A DNA stretch of 64,000 nt from Mycobacteroides saopaulense (lineage in GTDB: Bacteria; Actinomycetota; Actinomycetes; Mycobacteriales; Mycobacteriaceae), in NCBI RefSeq assembly GCF_001456355.1, contig NZ_CP010271.1, forward strand, positions 1,550,001 to 1,614,000. Direction: 5' to 3'. The translations under genes and the position numbers were made by a program. Below the pieces are notes generated by a model that ran no database searches, was not told the origin of the DNA, and worked only from the letters and a program-made list of their open reading frames with translations. Numbering within the stretch: position 1 is the stretch's first letter; each line of letters opens with the position of its first letter. Of this stretch, positions 8,646-17,485 are shown piece after piece.

Positions 8646-9352
8646 GCGACCAGCTGGCACGTGTGGAGCGCGTCTCTGCCGCCGACGCACGGTTCGCCTG
8701 GGCCAAGAACGTGGAGTTCTCGATCTTCGGTCTGGAGAACGACTTCGCCGACGACGTCGATATCGCGGCAGGGGAGATGGTGCACTACCGCCCCTGGGAG
8801 CGCTCGTCGGAGATCTACGTGGGCTTCTCCGGGGAATCGCCCGAGCATCCCGTCGGCGTACTGCGAGCCCTGAGGCACGATCCCGAGCTGGGCCTCGGCA
8901 GCTTCAGTACGCTGCGCGACGCCCGAAACTACCGCCACGGCACCGGAGCCGCACGCAATTATCTCTATCCGCAATGGGATTCGTTCTTCGACGGTGTTGC
9001 GCCGGAGCGCATCGCCGAGCTGGCGACCCAGGGAGTGCGCAAGAGCCATCGCCGCGCCGGGATGATCGAGCAGATATGGCACGAGTTCTTCGGCGCGCTG
9101 GCGACCGAGGGTGTCCACTTCGTCACGGTGGCGTTGGTGGTGCCGCTCTTCGACTGGTATCAGCACCTGCTGTCGGAGAGGCTGCACCAGATCGGCGACA
9201 TCCTGCCTCACTACATCGGGGCCGACAGCGTGCCCGCGGTCCTCGACATCAGTGGGTCATTCGTTCCGGATGCCGCCGGTGCCGTGCAGAACGGCTCGCT
9301 GTTGGCCGCCACGGCCACCCCCTCGTCCCCCAAGAAGGAAAGAGTCAGATGA
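8642..9352 (+). CDS. GNAT-like protein, possible acyl-ACP-dependent N-acyltransferase
   Basis: A 236-residue soluble protein with no signal peptide. An early YVGFSGESPEHPVGVLRALR segment, the central KSHRRAGMIEQIWHEFF and the later FVTVALVVPLFDWYQ follow the beta-strand/helix pattern of GNAT-fold enzymes. They recall N-acyl amino acid synthases (FeeM) and acyl-homoserine lactone synthases, which take acyl chains from acyl carrier protein. I see only this overall resemblance, no diagnostic motif, so the family call is tentative. The operon also encodes an acyl carrier protein and an acyl-AMP ligase, so an ACP-dependent acyl transfer to the diamine would make sense. ATGA overlaps bind it to both neighbours. 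Confidence 0.55.
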   Translation: MSDQLARVERVSAADARFAWAKNVEFSIFGLENDFADDVDIAAGEMVHYRPWERSSEIYVGFSGESPEHPVGVLRALRHDPELGLGSFSTLRDARNYRHGTGAARNYLYPQWDSFFDGVAPERIAELATQGVRKSHRRAGMIEQIWHEFFGALATEGVHFVTVALVVPLFDWYQHLLSERLHQIGDILPHYIGADSVPAVLDISGSFVPDAAGAVQNGSLLAATATPSSPKKERVR

Positions 9353-9855
9353 GATCGATTCACACCGAAGAGCACGTCTTCCGCAAGGTCAGCGAGATCG
9401 ACTGTCCCGTAGACAAAGTATGGGAGCGGGTGACCACCCAAGAGGGCATCAACGACGAGATGGGCCCGTACATGAAGATGACGATGCCCAAGCAGTTCCG
9501 TGGCAAGTCCATCGCGGATGTCACCCCGGGCACCCGCATCGGCAAGAGCTTCCTGCTGCTGTTCGGTGTGCTCCCGTTCGGGTTCGACGACATCACCGTG
9601 GCGCGGCTGGAGCCCGGCCGGATGTTCCGCGAGGAATCCCTGATGACGGGTATGCGGGTGTGGGTGCACCACCGCACTCTGGAACCGCTGGGCGACAAGA
9701 CGATCGTCACCGACGAGGTCACCCTGGCCCCGCAAGCCCCGATGGGTCTGATCCCCGGTTGGGGCCGGCTGCTGAGCAAGATCCTGGCGGCCTTCTTCAC
9801 GCACCGGCACCGGCGCCTCAGCCGTACCCTTTCCGTCGCCGGAGTGCCGCGATGA
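9349..9855 (+). CDS. SRPBCC (polyketide cyclase/lipid-binding fold) protein
   Basis: A 168-residue protein with the START/Bet v1-like pattern: an early V-x-EIDCPVDKVWERVTTQEGI segment, a central strand-rich part (TPGTRIGKSF, ARLEPGRMFREES, VWVHHRTLEPLGDKTIVTDEVTL) and a basic C-terminal helix (FFTHRHRRLSRTL). Such proteins bind hydrophobic ligands or act as small cyclases. In a lipid-assembly operon it could carry or shape the acylated product. ATG 9349 follows an AGGAAAG ribosome site and overlaps the previous stop; the longer upstream frame is out-of-gene noise. Confidence 0.75.
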   Translation: MRSIHTEEHVFRKVSEIDCPVDKVWERVTTQEGINDEMGPYMKMTMPKQFRGKSIADVTPGTRIGKSFLLLFGVLPFGFDDITVARLEPGRMFREESLMTGMRVWVHHRTLEPLGDKTIVTDEVTLAPQAPMGLIPGWGRLLSKILAAFFTHRHRRLSRTLSVAGVPR

Positions 9856-10595
9856 GACGTCTCGGCGCGGGCGCGCTCGCGGTGCTGGCGGTGGCGATGG
9901 CCTCCGCGTGCGCGCCGGTGAACGAGGAAGCCGGGAAACCCGTCGGGCACGCCTTCCAGTTGCTGAAGTACCCTGCGTCGCAGGCAGATCCGGCGGCAGA
10001 GCCGCAAGGAAAGTCCCCCTTCGGTGATTACGCACTGGAAGTGTCCGGCTCGGTGACGTATCTCGGCGAGACCACCGCCCTCCCGGGTGCGGGTGTCATG
10101 ACCGTCGGGCCGGGACCGCGACGCGGTGAGCTGAAGATCGAGCAGTACTACCAGGGAGACCGATTCCCCTACGAAACGGGGATCGTCTCCGGTGGAGACG
10201 GCAAGCCCAGCACGCTCGATGCCATCACCATCGTCAACCCGCTGGACTCGCGGGTGACCCTGCAATGCGCGGTGGACGGCGGAATCGCCTTGGCGGATAT
10301 CGACGGTGAGCGTGAGCTGGCCGGAACATGCGGTGGGGGATCGAAGGCGCACGGGCACGTGAGGGCCGATGGCAGTCGCAAGGCGACGTGGCGCGACAAA
10401 CCCGTCGACCTGATCCGCACCGTGGTGGACCTGACCATCACCGGCTCCAGCAGCGGTCAGATCCACCAGGTCAACGAGGTCCCCAGGGACGGCAGCTTCC
10501 CCCTGTCCACATCGATCGACGTGAACATGACGGCGCAGGGCATCAGTCTCACCCAGAAGCTGCAGCGCCACGTCCTCCCGAAAGTGAAGGACTGA
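9852..10595 (+). CDS. Secreted lipoprotein of unknown function
   Basis: A 247-residue protein with a lipoprotein signal: basic MRR, a hydrophobic stretch, then lipobox A17-S18-A19-C20. The mature part is rich in beta strands and turns (SGSVTYLGETTALPGAGVM, repeated DG and TITG segments) and has two further Cys (in TLQCAVDGG and AGTCGGGS). No family is recognised. ATG 9852 overlaps the previous stop (ATGA). Sitting between the SRPBCC gene and the ABC exporter, it may be the envelope partner that receives the exported product or a metal complex (inference). Confidence 0.75.
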   Translation: MRRLGAGALAVLAVAMASACAPVNEEAGKPVGHAFQLLKYPASQADPAAEPQGKSPFGDYALEVSGSVTYLGETTALPGAGVMTVGPGPRRGELKIEQYYQGDRFPYETGIVSGGDGKPSTLDAITIVNPLDSRVTLQCAVDGGIALADIDGERELAGTCGGGSKAHGHVRADGSRKATWRDKPVDLIRTVVDLTITGSSSGQIHQVNEVPRDGSFPLSTSIDVNMTAQGISLTQKLQRHVLPKVKD

Positions 10596-10598
10596 TTG

Positions 10599-11537
10599 AT
10601 GACAACGGAAACACAGACTCCGGCGCTGCGCGCGACCGATCTGGTCAAGGCCTACCCGGGGTCGGAGGCCCGGGCGGTGGACGGCTTGAACCTGACGATT
10701 CCGCGAGGTGTCGTCTACTGCCTGCTGGGCAGGAACGGGGCGGGCAAGACCACCACCATTCGCATGGCCACCACCCTGCTCACCCCCACCAGTGGGGAGC
10801 TCGAGGTGCTCGGCGTTCCCGTGGACAAGACCAAGGAGCTGCGCCCCCTCATCGGTGTGGCCCTGCAAGAGGTGGCACTCGATCTGTGGATGTCACCGGT
10901 CGAGCAGATCCGCATGAGTCTGGCCATCGCCGGCTGGCCCAAGGCGCGGCGCAAGGCGCGCGAGGAACAGCTCATCGAGCAGTTCGGCCTGAGTAGCTAT
11001 GTGAACCGCAAGGTGGGCGCGCTGTCGGGCGGCATGCGCCGCCGCGTCGACGTCGCGCTGGCGGTCGCGCACAACCCGCAGATGCTCTTTCTCGACGAGC
11101 CCTCCAGTGGGCTGGATATCGAAGGCAAACAGGAGGTTTGGAATGCTATCCGGCTGCTGCGTTCCGAAGGGCGGACCGTCGTGCTGACCACACACGATAT
11201 GGACGAGGCGGTGTCACTCGCCGACGAGGTGGGCATCGTCAAGAGCGGACAGCTCGTGGCGTCGGGCTCCACCCAGGAGTTCACGCGCAGCCACGGTTAC
11301 GCCGTCGAGATCTCGGCCTACGGCGGCATCTCCGAGGACACGGCCAACGAATTGGTGGCCGCGGGCTACACCCTGCAACGCGGTGAGACCGGGACCTTGT
11401 CCGGGACATTGGATTCCGCGTCCGCTACCGACCTGGAGGCGCTCAGTGCCCAGCTCGGTCGCGTCGGGTTGGGTGCGGCCAGCATCGAAGTGCGATCCAC
11501 CTCGCTGCGCGACGCATTCCTGGAGGTGACGCAGTGA
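10599..11537 (+). CDS. ABC transporter ATPase, DrrA-like exporter
   Basis: A 312-residue ABC ATPase with Walker A GRNGAGKTT from residue 44, signature LSGGMRRR, Walker B LFLDEP with D166/E167 and a switch His in TTHDMDEA. The C-terminal extension (about 230-312) is typical of the DrrA/CcmA-type export subfamily. I prefer ATG 10599, three bases after the upstream stop, over the TTG at 10596. It pairs with the following ABC-2 permease. DrrAB-like exporters of mycobacteria move lipids across the inner membrane, so export of the acylated product is the likely job. Confidence 0.92.
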   Translation: MTTETQTPALRATDLVKAYPGSEARAVDGLNLTIPRGVVYCLLGRNGAGKTTTIRMATTLLTPTSGELEVLGVPVDKTKELRPLIGVALQEVALDLWMSPVEQIRMSLAIAGWPKARRKAREEQLIEQFGLSSYVNRKVGALSGGMRRRVDVALAVAHNPQMLFLDEPSSGLDIEGKQEVWNAIRLLRSEGRTVVLTTHDMDEAVSLADEVGIVKSGQLVASGSTQEFTRSHGYAVEISAYGGISEDTANELVAAGYTLQRGETGTLSGTLDSASATDLEALSAQLGRVGLGAASIEVRSTSLRDAFLEVTQ

Positions 11538-12304
11538 ACGCCTTGTCCAACACCGCGCGGCTGTTTCGCCGTTACGTCGTCGTGGGTCTGCGACAGCCGG
11601 TCTTCGGGTTCATCTTCCCGATCGTCTTCCCGGTCGTCCTGGTGATCTTCGTGCGGTCGATGTTCCAGCGGGTCGCCGACCTACCCGGGTTCCCGCTGTC
11701 CTCCTACACCGCGTACATCGCGCCGGGCCTCATCATGCTCATTCCGATGCTCGGCGCGGGTTACGGCGCAGGCACACTCATCGACGAGATCCGATCGGGG
11801 TTCACCGACCGGCTGCGGCTCTACGGCGTGTCCACCGGACAGATCATGGCGGCCAAGATCGGCTTCGAGATGTTCCGCATCCTCCCCGCGGCGGTCATCG
11901 TCATCGGACTGCTGGCCTTCCTCGACGCGCCGCTGCGGGCGGGGCTGTTGACAGGGTTCTTCCTGGTTCTGGTGATGTTCCTATGGTCGGCGGCGTACAG
12001 CTCCCTGTTCTACCTGGTGGCGTTGCGCACCCTCAATCCGCAGGCGCCCGTGGCGATGCTGCCGCTGGCCCTACCGGTGCTGTTCGTCAGTCAGGCACTC
12101 ATGCCGTCGGTGTTCCTGTCCGATTGGCTCAGGATCAGCATCAACGCGAATCCCTTCTCCCACATCGTGTCCGCCGCCTCCACGATCATGTACGGCGAAT
12201 TCGACGCCATGCTGGTGGTCAAGGGCGCCCTGGTTGCCATCGGCATGTTCGCGCTGCTGCAAATCCCCATCCATCTGGTGATCCGCCGCAAAATCGGCAA
12301 ATAG
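11534..12304 (+). CDS. ABC-2 type export permease, DrrB-like
   Basis: A 256-residue membrane protein with six hydrophobic segments. The ABC-2 family stretch includes GLIMLIPMLGAGYGAGTLIDEIRSG (about residues 65-90) and FSHIVSA late in the protein. Start GTG 11534 overlaps the ATPase stop (GTGA). With the ATPase it forms a two-gene exporter like DrrAB. No periplasmic binding protein is present, which argues for export. Confidence 0.9.
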   Translation: MNALSNTARLFRRYVVVGLRQPVFGFIFPIVFPVVLVIFVRSMFQRVADLPGFPLSSYTAYIAPGLIMLIPMLGAGYGAGTLIDEIRSGFTDRLRLYGVSTGQIMAAKIGFEMFRILPAAVIVIGLLAFLDAPLRAGLLTGFFLVLVMFLWSAAYSSLFYLVALRTLNPQAPVAMLPLALPVLFVSQALMPSVFLSDWLRISINANPFSHIVSAASTIMYGEFDAMLVVKGALVAIGMFALLQIPIHLVIRRKIGK

Positions 12305-12321
12305 AAGGCATAGAGAAAAAT

Positions 12322-12597
12322 ATGGAAACCCCGTCACAACACGATGTTCTTCGCGCAAGCGACTCATCACAGGTCCGTGAGTTCCTCATCGAATTCATCG
12401 CCGAGGAGCTTGAGCTACCCACCGCGGACGTCAACGACTTCTCGGAACTGGTGGGCGATCTCGGGTTCGACTCGCTGTCATTCGCCCTGGGAGTCTCGGA
12501 GATCAAGGGTCGCTTCGGCATTCAGCTGACCAAGGACGACGTCTTCGAATGCAAGACCCTCGGCGCGCTGATCGAGCTCGTGGAGAGTCGACTGTGA
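12322..12597 (+). CDS. Acyl carrier protein
   Basis: A 91-residue stand-alone acyl carrier protein. S51 in GDLGFDSLSFALG is the 4'-phosphopantetheine attachment site. Helix 1 (VREFLIEFIAEEL) and the acidic helix 2 region are typical. ATG 12322 is chosen because the frame upstream is only the antisense-like continuation within the permease; the spacing of 17 bases is the largest inside the biosynthetic part. A dedicated ACP beside an acyl-AMP ligase means a fatty or other carboxylic acid is loaded as a thioester for transfer, as in FAAL/ACP pairs and the Rv0099-Rv0100 pair of M. tuberculosis. Confidence 0.93.
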   Translation: METPSQHDVLRASDSSQVREFLIEFIAEELELPTADVNDFSELVGDLGFDSLSFALGVSEIKGRFGIQLTKDDVFECKTLGALIELVESRL

Positions 12598-14252
12598 CGA
12601 CGAATCCGGTGATCGAGCGGTTGCGGGCCGGCGCCGGCATCGCCCACCGCGGCCTCACCTCGGCACCAATCGGCCCCGACGGGACGTCGCTGCTGGACGA
12701 GTTGCGCACGGTGCCATGGGCGGATGTGCACCTGACGGGGTTGCGCATCGCGGGTGCCCTCCAGGCCGCGGGGGTACGCCCCGGTGACGCGGTCGCGGTA
12801 CTGGCCGGTGCCCCCGGCGAAATCGCTCCACTGGTGCAGGGCATCTGGCTCTCCGGCGCCTCGGTGACCATGCTGCACCAGCCGACCCACCGGTCCGATA
12901 TGCGCGTGTGGGTCGAGGACACCGGCCGGGCACTGGCCGCGGTCGGTTCCTCGACGGTTGTGGTGGGCGACCCGTTCATGGCCGCCGTCGGCCAGTTCGG
13001 GTCCGTCGCCACGCGCGTTTTGGAGTTGCCCGCCCTGTTGAACGGGCCGCCCGGCGAGGTTGTGGAGACCGACCAGGACGCTATCGCCTTCCTGCAGTTG
13101 ACCTCCGGCTCCACCGGTACGCCCAAGGCCGTCAGCATCAGCTACCGCAATATCGAGGCCAACCTGCGGGCCATGGTGAGCGCGTCCGGCGCGGACCCCG
13201 AAACGGATGTGGTGGTGAGTTGGCTGCCGCTGTTCCACGACATGGGAATGATGGGCTATCTGATCGTCCCGATGTGCCGGGGAATGAACACGGTCAGCGT
13301 GACGCCGATGGACTTCCTCGGTGATCCGCTGTTGTGGGCGAGGCTCATCAGTACCTATCGCGGCAGCATGACAGCGGGCCCTAACTTTGCGTACTCACTG
13401 CTGGCCCGCCGCCTGAGCAAGGCACCCGATGGTGCATATGACTTGTCCTCGTTACAGTTCGCGCTCAGCGGTGCCGAGGCGATCGACGTCGCGACCCTCG
13501 AACGGTTCGCGGCGCAGGGCGCTCGCTTCGGTATGCGGGCTGAGGCCATCGTCCCCGCCTACGGTATGGCCGAGGCCACGCTGGCGGTCTCGTTCGTGCG
13601 GCGCGGTGAGGGGTTCCGGGTGTGCCCGCCGCATCCCGATCTGGTCGCAATAGAGGGCGCAGAGGTCAGTGCGCGTGTGCCGCTGGGGCTTCCGCTGCCC
13701 GGATGCGAGGTGCGGGTGGTCAACGACGACCGCGAGGTGTTGCCCGTGAACGCGATAGGCGAGCTGGAAATTCGTGGGGACAATGTCACCGCCGGGTACC
13801 GCACGGCATCGGGATTCGAGCCGATGTTGGACGCGCAGGGCTGGTTGTCCACGGGCGATATCGGCTACTTGATGCAGGACGGTCAGCCGGTGATCTGCGG
13901 GCGTAAGAAGGACATCCTGATCATCTCGGGGCGCAACGTGCATCCCGAGGACATCGAGCGGTCGGTCGTCGGGGTGGCCGGCGTTCGTTCCGGCGGCATC
14001 GCCGCGGTGCGTCTGTCCACGGCGGCGGCCGGTGAAGGATTTGCGATGGTGGCCGAATCGGCGCTACACGCGAACACCGCCGAGAGCGCACGCATCCGTG
14101 CCGAGGTGGCCGATCGTGTCTACCGCACCCTTGGGGTGAGCCCGCGTGACGTCCATGTGGTCCCCGCCGGTTGGATCCCGAAGACGTCCTCGGGGAAGCT
14201 GCGCAGGAGAGCCACCACTGAACGTCTAGCAAAATGTAGTGTGAGGCGATGA
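12594..14252 (+). CDS. Acyl-AMP ligase (FadD/FAAL-like) for loading the ACP
   Basis: A 552-residue ANL-superfamily adenylating enzyme. The P-loop LTSGSTGTPK covers residues 169-178. YGMAEATLAVSF, GWLSTGDIGYL and CGRKKDILIISGRNVHPEDIE follow in order, with the catalytic lysine region TSSGKLRRR at the end. The YGMAEATL and GRNVHPEDIE wording is closer to fatty acyl-AMP ligases, which load carrier proteins, than to acyl-CoA synthetases. I could not confirm the FAAL insertion by eye. GTG 12594 overlaps the ACP stop (GTGA), a strong sign that the ACP is its partner. Confidence 0.88.
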   Translation: MTTNPVIERLRAGAGIAHRGLTSAPIGPDGTSLLDELRTVPWADVHLTGLRIAGALQAAGVRPGDAVAVLAGAPGEIAPLVQGIWLSGASVTMLHQPTHRSDMRVWVEDTGRALAAVGSSTVVVGDPFMAAVGQFGSVATRVLELPALLNGPPGEVVETDQDAIAFLQLTSGSTGTPKAVSISYRNIEANLRAMVSASGADPETDVVVSWLPLFHDMGMMGYLIVPMCRGMNTVSVTPMDFLGDPLLWARLISTYRGSMTAGPNFAYSLLARRLSKAPDGAYDLSSLQFALSGAEAIDVATLERFAAQGARFGMRAEAIVPAYGMAEATLAVSFVRRGEGFRVCPPHPDLVAIEGAEVSARVPLGLPLPGCEVRVVNDDREVLPVNAIGELEIRGDNVTAGYRTASGFEPMLDAQGWLSTGDIGYLMQDGQPVICGRKKDILIISGRNVHPEDIERSVVGVAGVRSGGIAAVRLSTAAAGEGFAMVAESALHANTAESARIRAEVADRVYRTLGVSPRDVHVVPAGWIPKTSSGKLRRRATTERLAKCSVRR

Positions 14253-15118
14253 CTGGGCAGGGCCAGCAGGTCCGTGTCCGCCCCGTGGTGTCCAAAGTGG
14301 TTCGCCCACTGGGTTATCGAAGTGCGGTCTATATACGACATCACCCGATTGCTGCGCTCACCACAGTGGGCGAGCAATTTGTCCTGGGCGTGCATACGCT
14401 GCGCTACTTCGTGACGGATTTGGTGACCGGTCGTTTTCAGTGGACGGAGTTCGTGCGGCAGGCGGCCTTCATGGCGGGTACGGCCGTGATGCCGACGGTG
14501 CTGGTGGCACTGCCCATCGGGGTGACGCTCTCCATTCAGTTCGCGCTGCTCGCGGGGCAGGTCGGTGCTACCTCGCTGGCCGGTGCGGCGAGCGGCCTGG
14601 CGGTGGTGCGGCAGGCCGCATCTCTGGTGGCGGCCATGTTGTTGGCCTCGGCGGTGGGCTCGGCGATGACCGCCGATCTCGGGTGCCGCACCATGCGTGA
14701 GGAAACCGCGGCCATGGAGGTCATGGGTGTCTCGGTGGTGCGCCGCCTCGTGGTCCCGCGGTTTGCCGCGGCCATTCTCATCGGTATCGCTCTTACCGGC
14801 GTGGTGTGCTTTGTGGGGTTCCTGGCCAGTTACCTGTTCAACGTGTTCGTACAGGGCGGTGCCCCAGGCAGTTTCGTCGCCACCTTCGCATCGTTCGCCA
14901 CCCCGGCGGACCTGCTGCTGGCACTGATGAAGGCGGCGGTCTACGGGGCCGTCGTCGCGGTGATCGCCTGCCAGAAGGGGCTGGCCGCGCACGGTGGGCC
15001 GACCGGAGTGGCCAACTCGGTGAACGCGGCCGTCGTCGAGTCTGTGCTGCTGCTCATGATCATCAACGTCGTGGTCAGCCAGGTCTACACCATGCTGTTC
15101 CCCAGGGCGGTGCTGTGA
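14249..15118 (+). CDS. yrbEA: YrbEA, Mce transporter permease
   Basis: A 289-residue MlaE/YrbE-family permease with five or six membrane segments. The family stretch TADLGCRTMREETAAMEVMG is intact. YrbE proteins form the inner-membrane channel of Mce lipid importers, driven by the separate Mkl ATPase, which is not in this window. ATG 14249 overlaps the acyl-AMP ligase stop by four bases, so the importer is continuous with the biosynthetic genes. Confidence 0.93.
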   Translation: MTGQGQQVRVRPVVSKVVRPLGYRSAVYIRHHPIAALTTVGEQFVLGVHTLRYFVTDLVTGRFQWTEFVRQAAFMAGTAVMPTVLVALPIGVTLSIQFALLAGQVGATSLAGAASGLAVVRQAASLVAAMLLASAVGSAMTADLGCRTMREETAAMEVMGVSVVRRLVVPRFAAAILIGIALTGVVCFVGFLASYLFNVFVQGGAPGSFVATFASFATPADLLLALMKAAVYGAVVAVIACQKGLAAHGGPTGVANSVNAAVVESVLLLMIINVVVSQVYTMLFPRAVL

Positions 15119-15975
15119 CCGTCACGCTTGACAACGGCCACAAGACTTTTCGTCCCATGGTCTTCACGGTGGATGTCGCTGCCGGTCCGCTGGCGCGTCT
15201 CGGCCACATGGTCACCTTCTTCGTGCACGCCTTCCTGGCGATCCCGATCGCACTGCGCCGCTATCGGCGTGAATTCTTGCGGCTGCTTTCGGATATCACC
15301 TGGGGCAACGGGTCGATCGTCGTCGGCGGTGGAACGGCAGGGGTGGTGCTGGTGCTCGGCATCACCTCGGGAGCTCTGGTGGCGATCGAGGGCTACAACT
15401 TCCTGAGCCTCATGGGGCTCGGGCCCGCTACCGGTGTCATCTCCTCGATGGTGACCACGCGTGAGCTCGCCCCGATCATGGCCGCGCTGGCCTTCGCGGT
15501 GCAGGCGGGATGCCGGTTTACCACCCAACTGGGCTCCATGCGTATCGCGGAGGAAGTCGACGCGATGGATTCCCTTGCCATCCGACCGATTCCGTACCTC
15601 GTGACCACGCGCCTGCTGGCCTCTGTGGTCGCCATCGTGCCCCTGTATGCAGCATGCTTGACGATCAGCTACCTGTCTTGTCAGCTGATGGTGCGTCTTG
15701 TCAGCGGCGGTTCGACGGGGCCGTATCTGCACTACTTCACACTGCTGATCAACGGGACCGATATTGCCTACTCGGTCCTCAAGGCGATCGTCTTCGTATG
15801 GATCGCCTCGGCGGTGCAGTGCTACTACGGCTTCTGCGCAGACGGGGGTCCGGAGGGTGTGGGCATCGCCGCCGGGCACGCGATGCGCGCCAGCATCACC
15901 GCGGTGATCATCGTCAACATGCTGCTGACCATGGCGCTGTGGAGTGTCGATTCGGGCGCCAGGTTCGGGGGTTGA
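15115..15975 (+). CDS. yrbEB: YrbEB, Mce transporter permease
   Basis: A 286-residue YrbE/MlaE permease paired with YrbEA. It has the long hydrophobic helices of the family and the loop TTQLGSMRIAEEVDAMDSLA (about residues 135-155), with GFCADGGPEGVG near the C-terminus as in other YrbEB proteins. Start GTG 15115 overlaps the yrbEA stop (GTGA). The two permeases together form the membrane unit for the six Mce proteins encoded next. Confidence 0.93.
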   Translation: MTVTLDNGHKTFRPMVFTVDVAAGPLARLGHMVTFFVHAFLAIPIALRRYRREFLRLLSDITWGNGSIVVGGGTAGVVLVLGITSGALVAIEGYNFLSLMGLGPATGVISSMVTTRELAPIMAALAFAVQAGCRFTTQLGSMRIAEEVDAMDSLAIRPIPYLVTTRLLASVVAIVPLYAACLTISYLSCQLMVRLVSGGSTGPYLHYFTLLINGTDIAYSVLKAIVFVWIASAVQCYYGFCADGGPEGVGIAAGHAMRASITAVIIVNMLLTMALWSVDSGARFGG

Positions 15976-15976
15976 C

Positions 15977-17485
15977 GTGAAGAATCGCCGTGATAGCCAC
16001 CACGATCTGGATGGTGCCGTCTTCTCGCGCCGCCAGCTGCTGGTGCGCGGGGGCGCCGCGCTGGCCGTCGTCGTCGCCATGACGGCGGCGCTGTTGGTCA
16101 AGTCGACCGGAGTGCTGGACCGGTATGTGAACATCGTCGCCGAGCTGCACAACGTCGGCGATGGTCTGCCGCCGCGGTCGGATGTGAAGTATCGGGGCGT
16201 GCTTGTTGGCACCGTCGACGGAGTCACCTCGGGGGTCGGTATGCAGCCCAACCGGGTGCATGTGCGGTTGAAACCCCTTTATGCTCCATCGATTCCCGCC
16301 ACCGTGACCGCACGGGTGGTACCGAGCAACGTGTTCGCGGTCTCGGCCCTGCAGCTCGTCGACCATGGGTCCGGTGCGCCGATTCGCGAGGGTGGGCATA
16401 TCGCCGAGGACACCCGCCTGCCCACCGTGCTGTTCCAGACCACCGTCAACAAGCTGCGCGAGATCCTCACCGCGACCGGTCGGGGCCGCGAGGACAACAC
16501 CCTGGGGATCCTGGCAGCCGTGGGAGCCGCCACCGACCATCGCCGCGTCGAACTACTCACCAGTGCGGCACAACTCGACCGCGCACTCGATCAGCTCAAT
16601 GCCGTCGTCGCGACCGACCAAGGCCCTTCGACGGTGTCGGCGTTGGTGCATGCCGCCCGTGGGCTCTCGCAGACCGCACCGGATCTGGTTGATGCCTTGC
16701 ATCAGGCCGTGGTGCCCATGCAGACCCTCGCCGAGAAACGGGACCAATTGCGCACATTCATCGGTGCGGGGGTGCACACCACCGGCACCACCGCGGAGTC
16801 GCTGCGCAACCACACCGACCAACTCATCCAGATCACCACCGATCTGACACCGGTGCTGGGCGTGCTGGCCGACAACGCCCAGCACTTCGTGCCGATCTCC
16901 CAACGCATCACCAGGTTCTCGGACACCTTCTTCCAGCAGGTGTGGGACCCGGAACTGACCACCGCGCGGGGTCGGGTGAACCTGTCCTTCACCCCGTCGT
17001 ACACCTACACCCGCGCCGACTGCCCGCGTTACGGAGAACTCAAGGGGCCCAGTTGCTTCACGGCACCGCAGATCGCGGTGCGCCCGGACCTGCCTGAGGT
17101 ACTGCTGCCGCAGAACTATCACCCGCCGGCCAATCTGGCGCCGCCGCCGGGAACGGTGGTCGGCGAGAACGGCAACCTCGTCGCCGTTGGACCGCCGTTG
17201 GTCAACCCGAACCCGGACCTGCGTGACCCCAACCCGCCGGTGCCGTCCTGGCTCACTCCCGCTCCGCCTGTACCCGGCAGTGCCGACCCGGGTCAAATCG
17301 GCATGGCACCCGCTTCTTTCGGTGGAAACGTGGGTCCGGTCGGCAGCGTGCAAGAGCGCGGACAGCTGGGCCGAATCCTCGGACAGCCGGCCACCTCGGC
17401 AGACCAGCTGGTGCTCGGGCCCATCGCCCGGGGCGCCGTCGTGACCAGAACACAGGACCTGAACAACCAAGGAGATGCTCGATGA
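15977..17485 (+). CDS. mceA: MceA protein of the Mce lipid importer
   Basis: A 502-residue Mce-family protein. An N-terminal membrane anchor (about residues 20-40) precedes the MCE/MlaD domain (AELHNVGDGLPPRSDVKYRG onward, about 45-125), then a long helical region (to about 340) and a proline-rich C-terminus with many PPxP segments. Mce proteins assemble as a hexameric tunnel across the periplasm. I prefer GTG 15977, one base after the yrbEB stop, over the ATG at 15944 inside yrbEB. It lacks a lipobox, as usual for MceA. Confidence 0.9.
   Translation: MKNRRDSHHDLDGAVFSRRQLLVRGGAALAVVVAMTAALLVKSTGVLDRYVNIVAELHNVGDGLPPRSDVKYRGVLVGTVDGVTSGVGMQPNRVHVRLKPLYAPSIPATVTARVVPSNVFAVSALQLVDHGSGAPIREGGHIAEDTRLPTVLFQTTVNKLREILTATGRGREDNTLGILAAVGAATDHRRVELLTSAAQLDRALDQLNAVVATDQGPSTVSALVHAARGLSQTAPDLVDALHQAVVPMQTLAEKRDQLRTFIGAGVHTTGTTAESLRNHTDQLIQITTDLTPVLGVLADNAQHFVPISQRITRFSDTFFQQVWDPELTTARGRVNLSFTPSYTYTRADCPRYGELKGPSCFTAPQIAVRPDLPEVLLPQNYHPPANLAPPPGTVVGENGNLVAVGPPLVNPNPDLRDPNPPVPSWLTPAPPVPGSADPGQIGMAPASFGGNVGPVGSVQERGQLGRILGQPATSADQLVLGPIARGAVVTRTQDLNNQGDAR

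Noticed and set aside
1506..14252. Kupyaphore (Rv0096-Rv0101) type cluster
   Set aside because: There is an ACP and acyl-AMP ligase as in that locus, but no NRPS or isonitrile-forming oxidase is seen, and the dat-ddc-like pair is not part of it.
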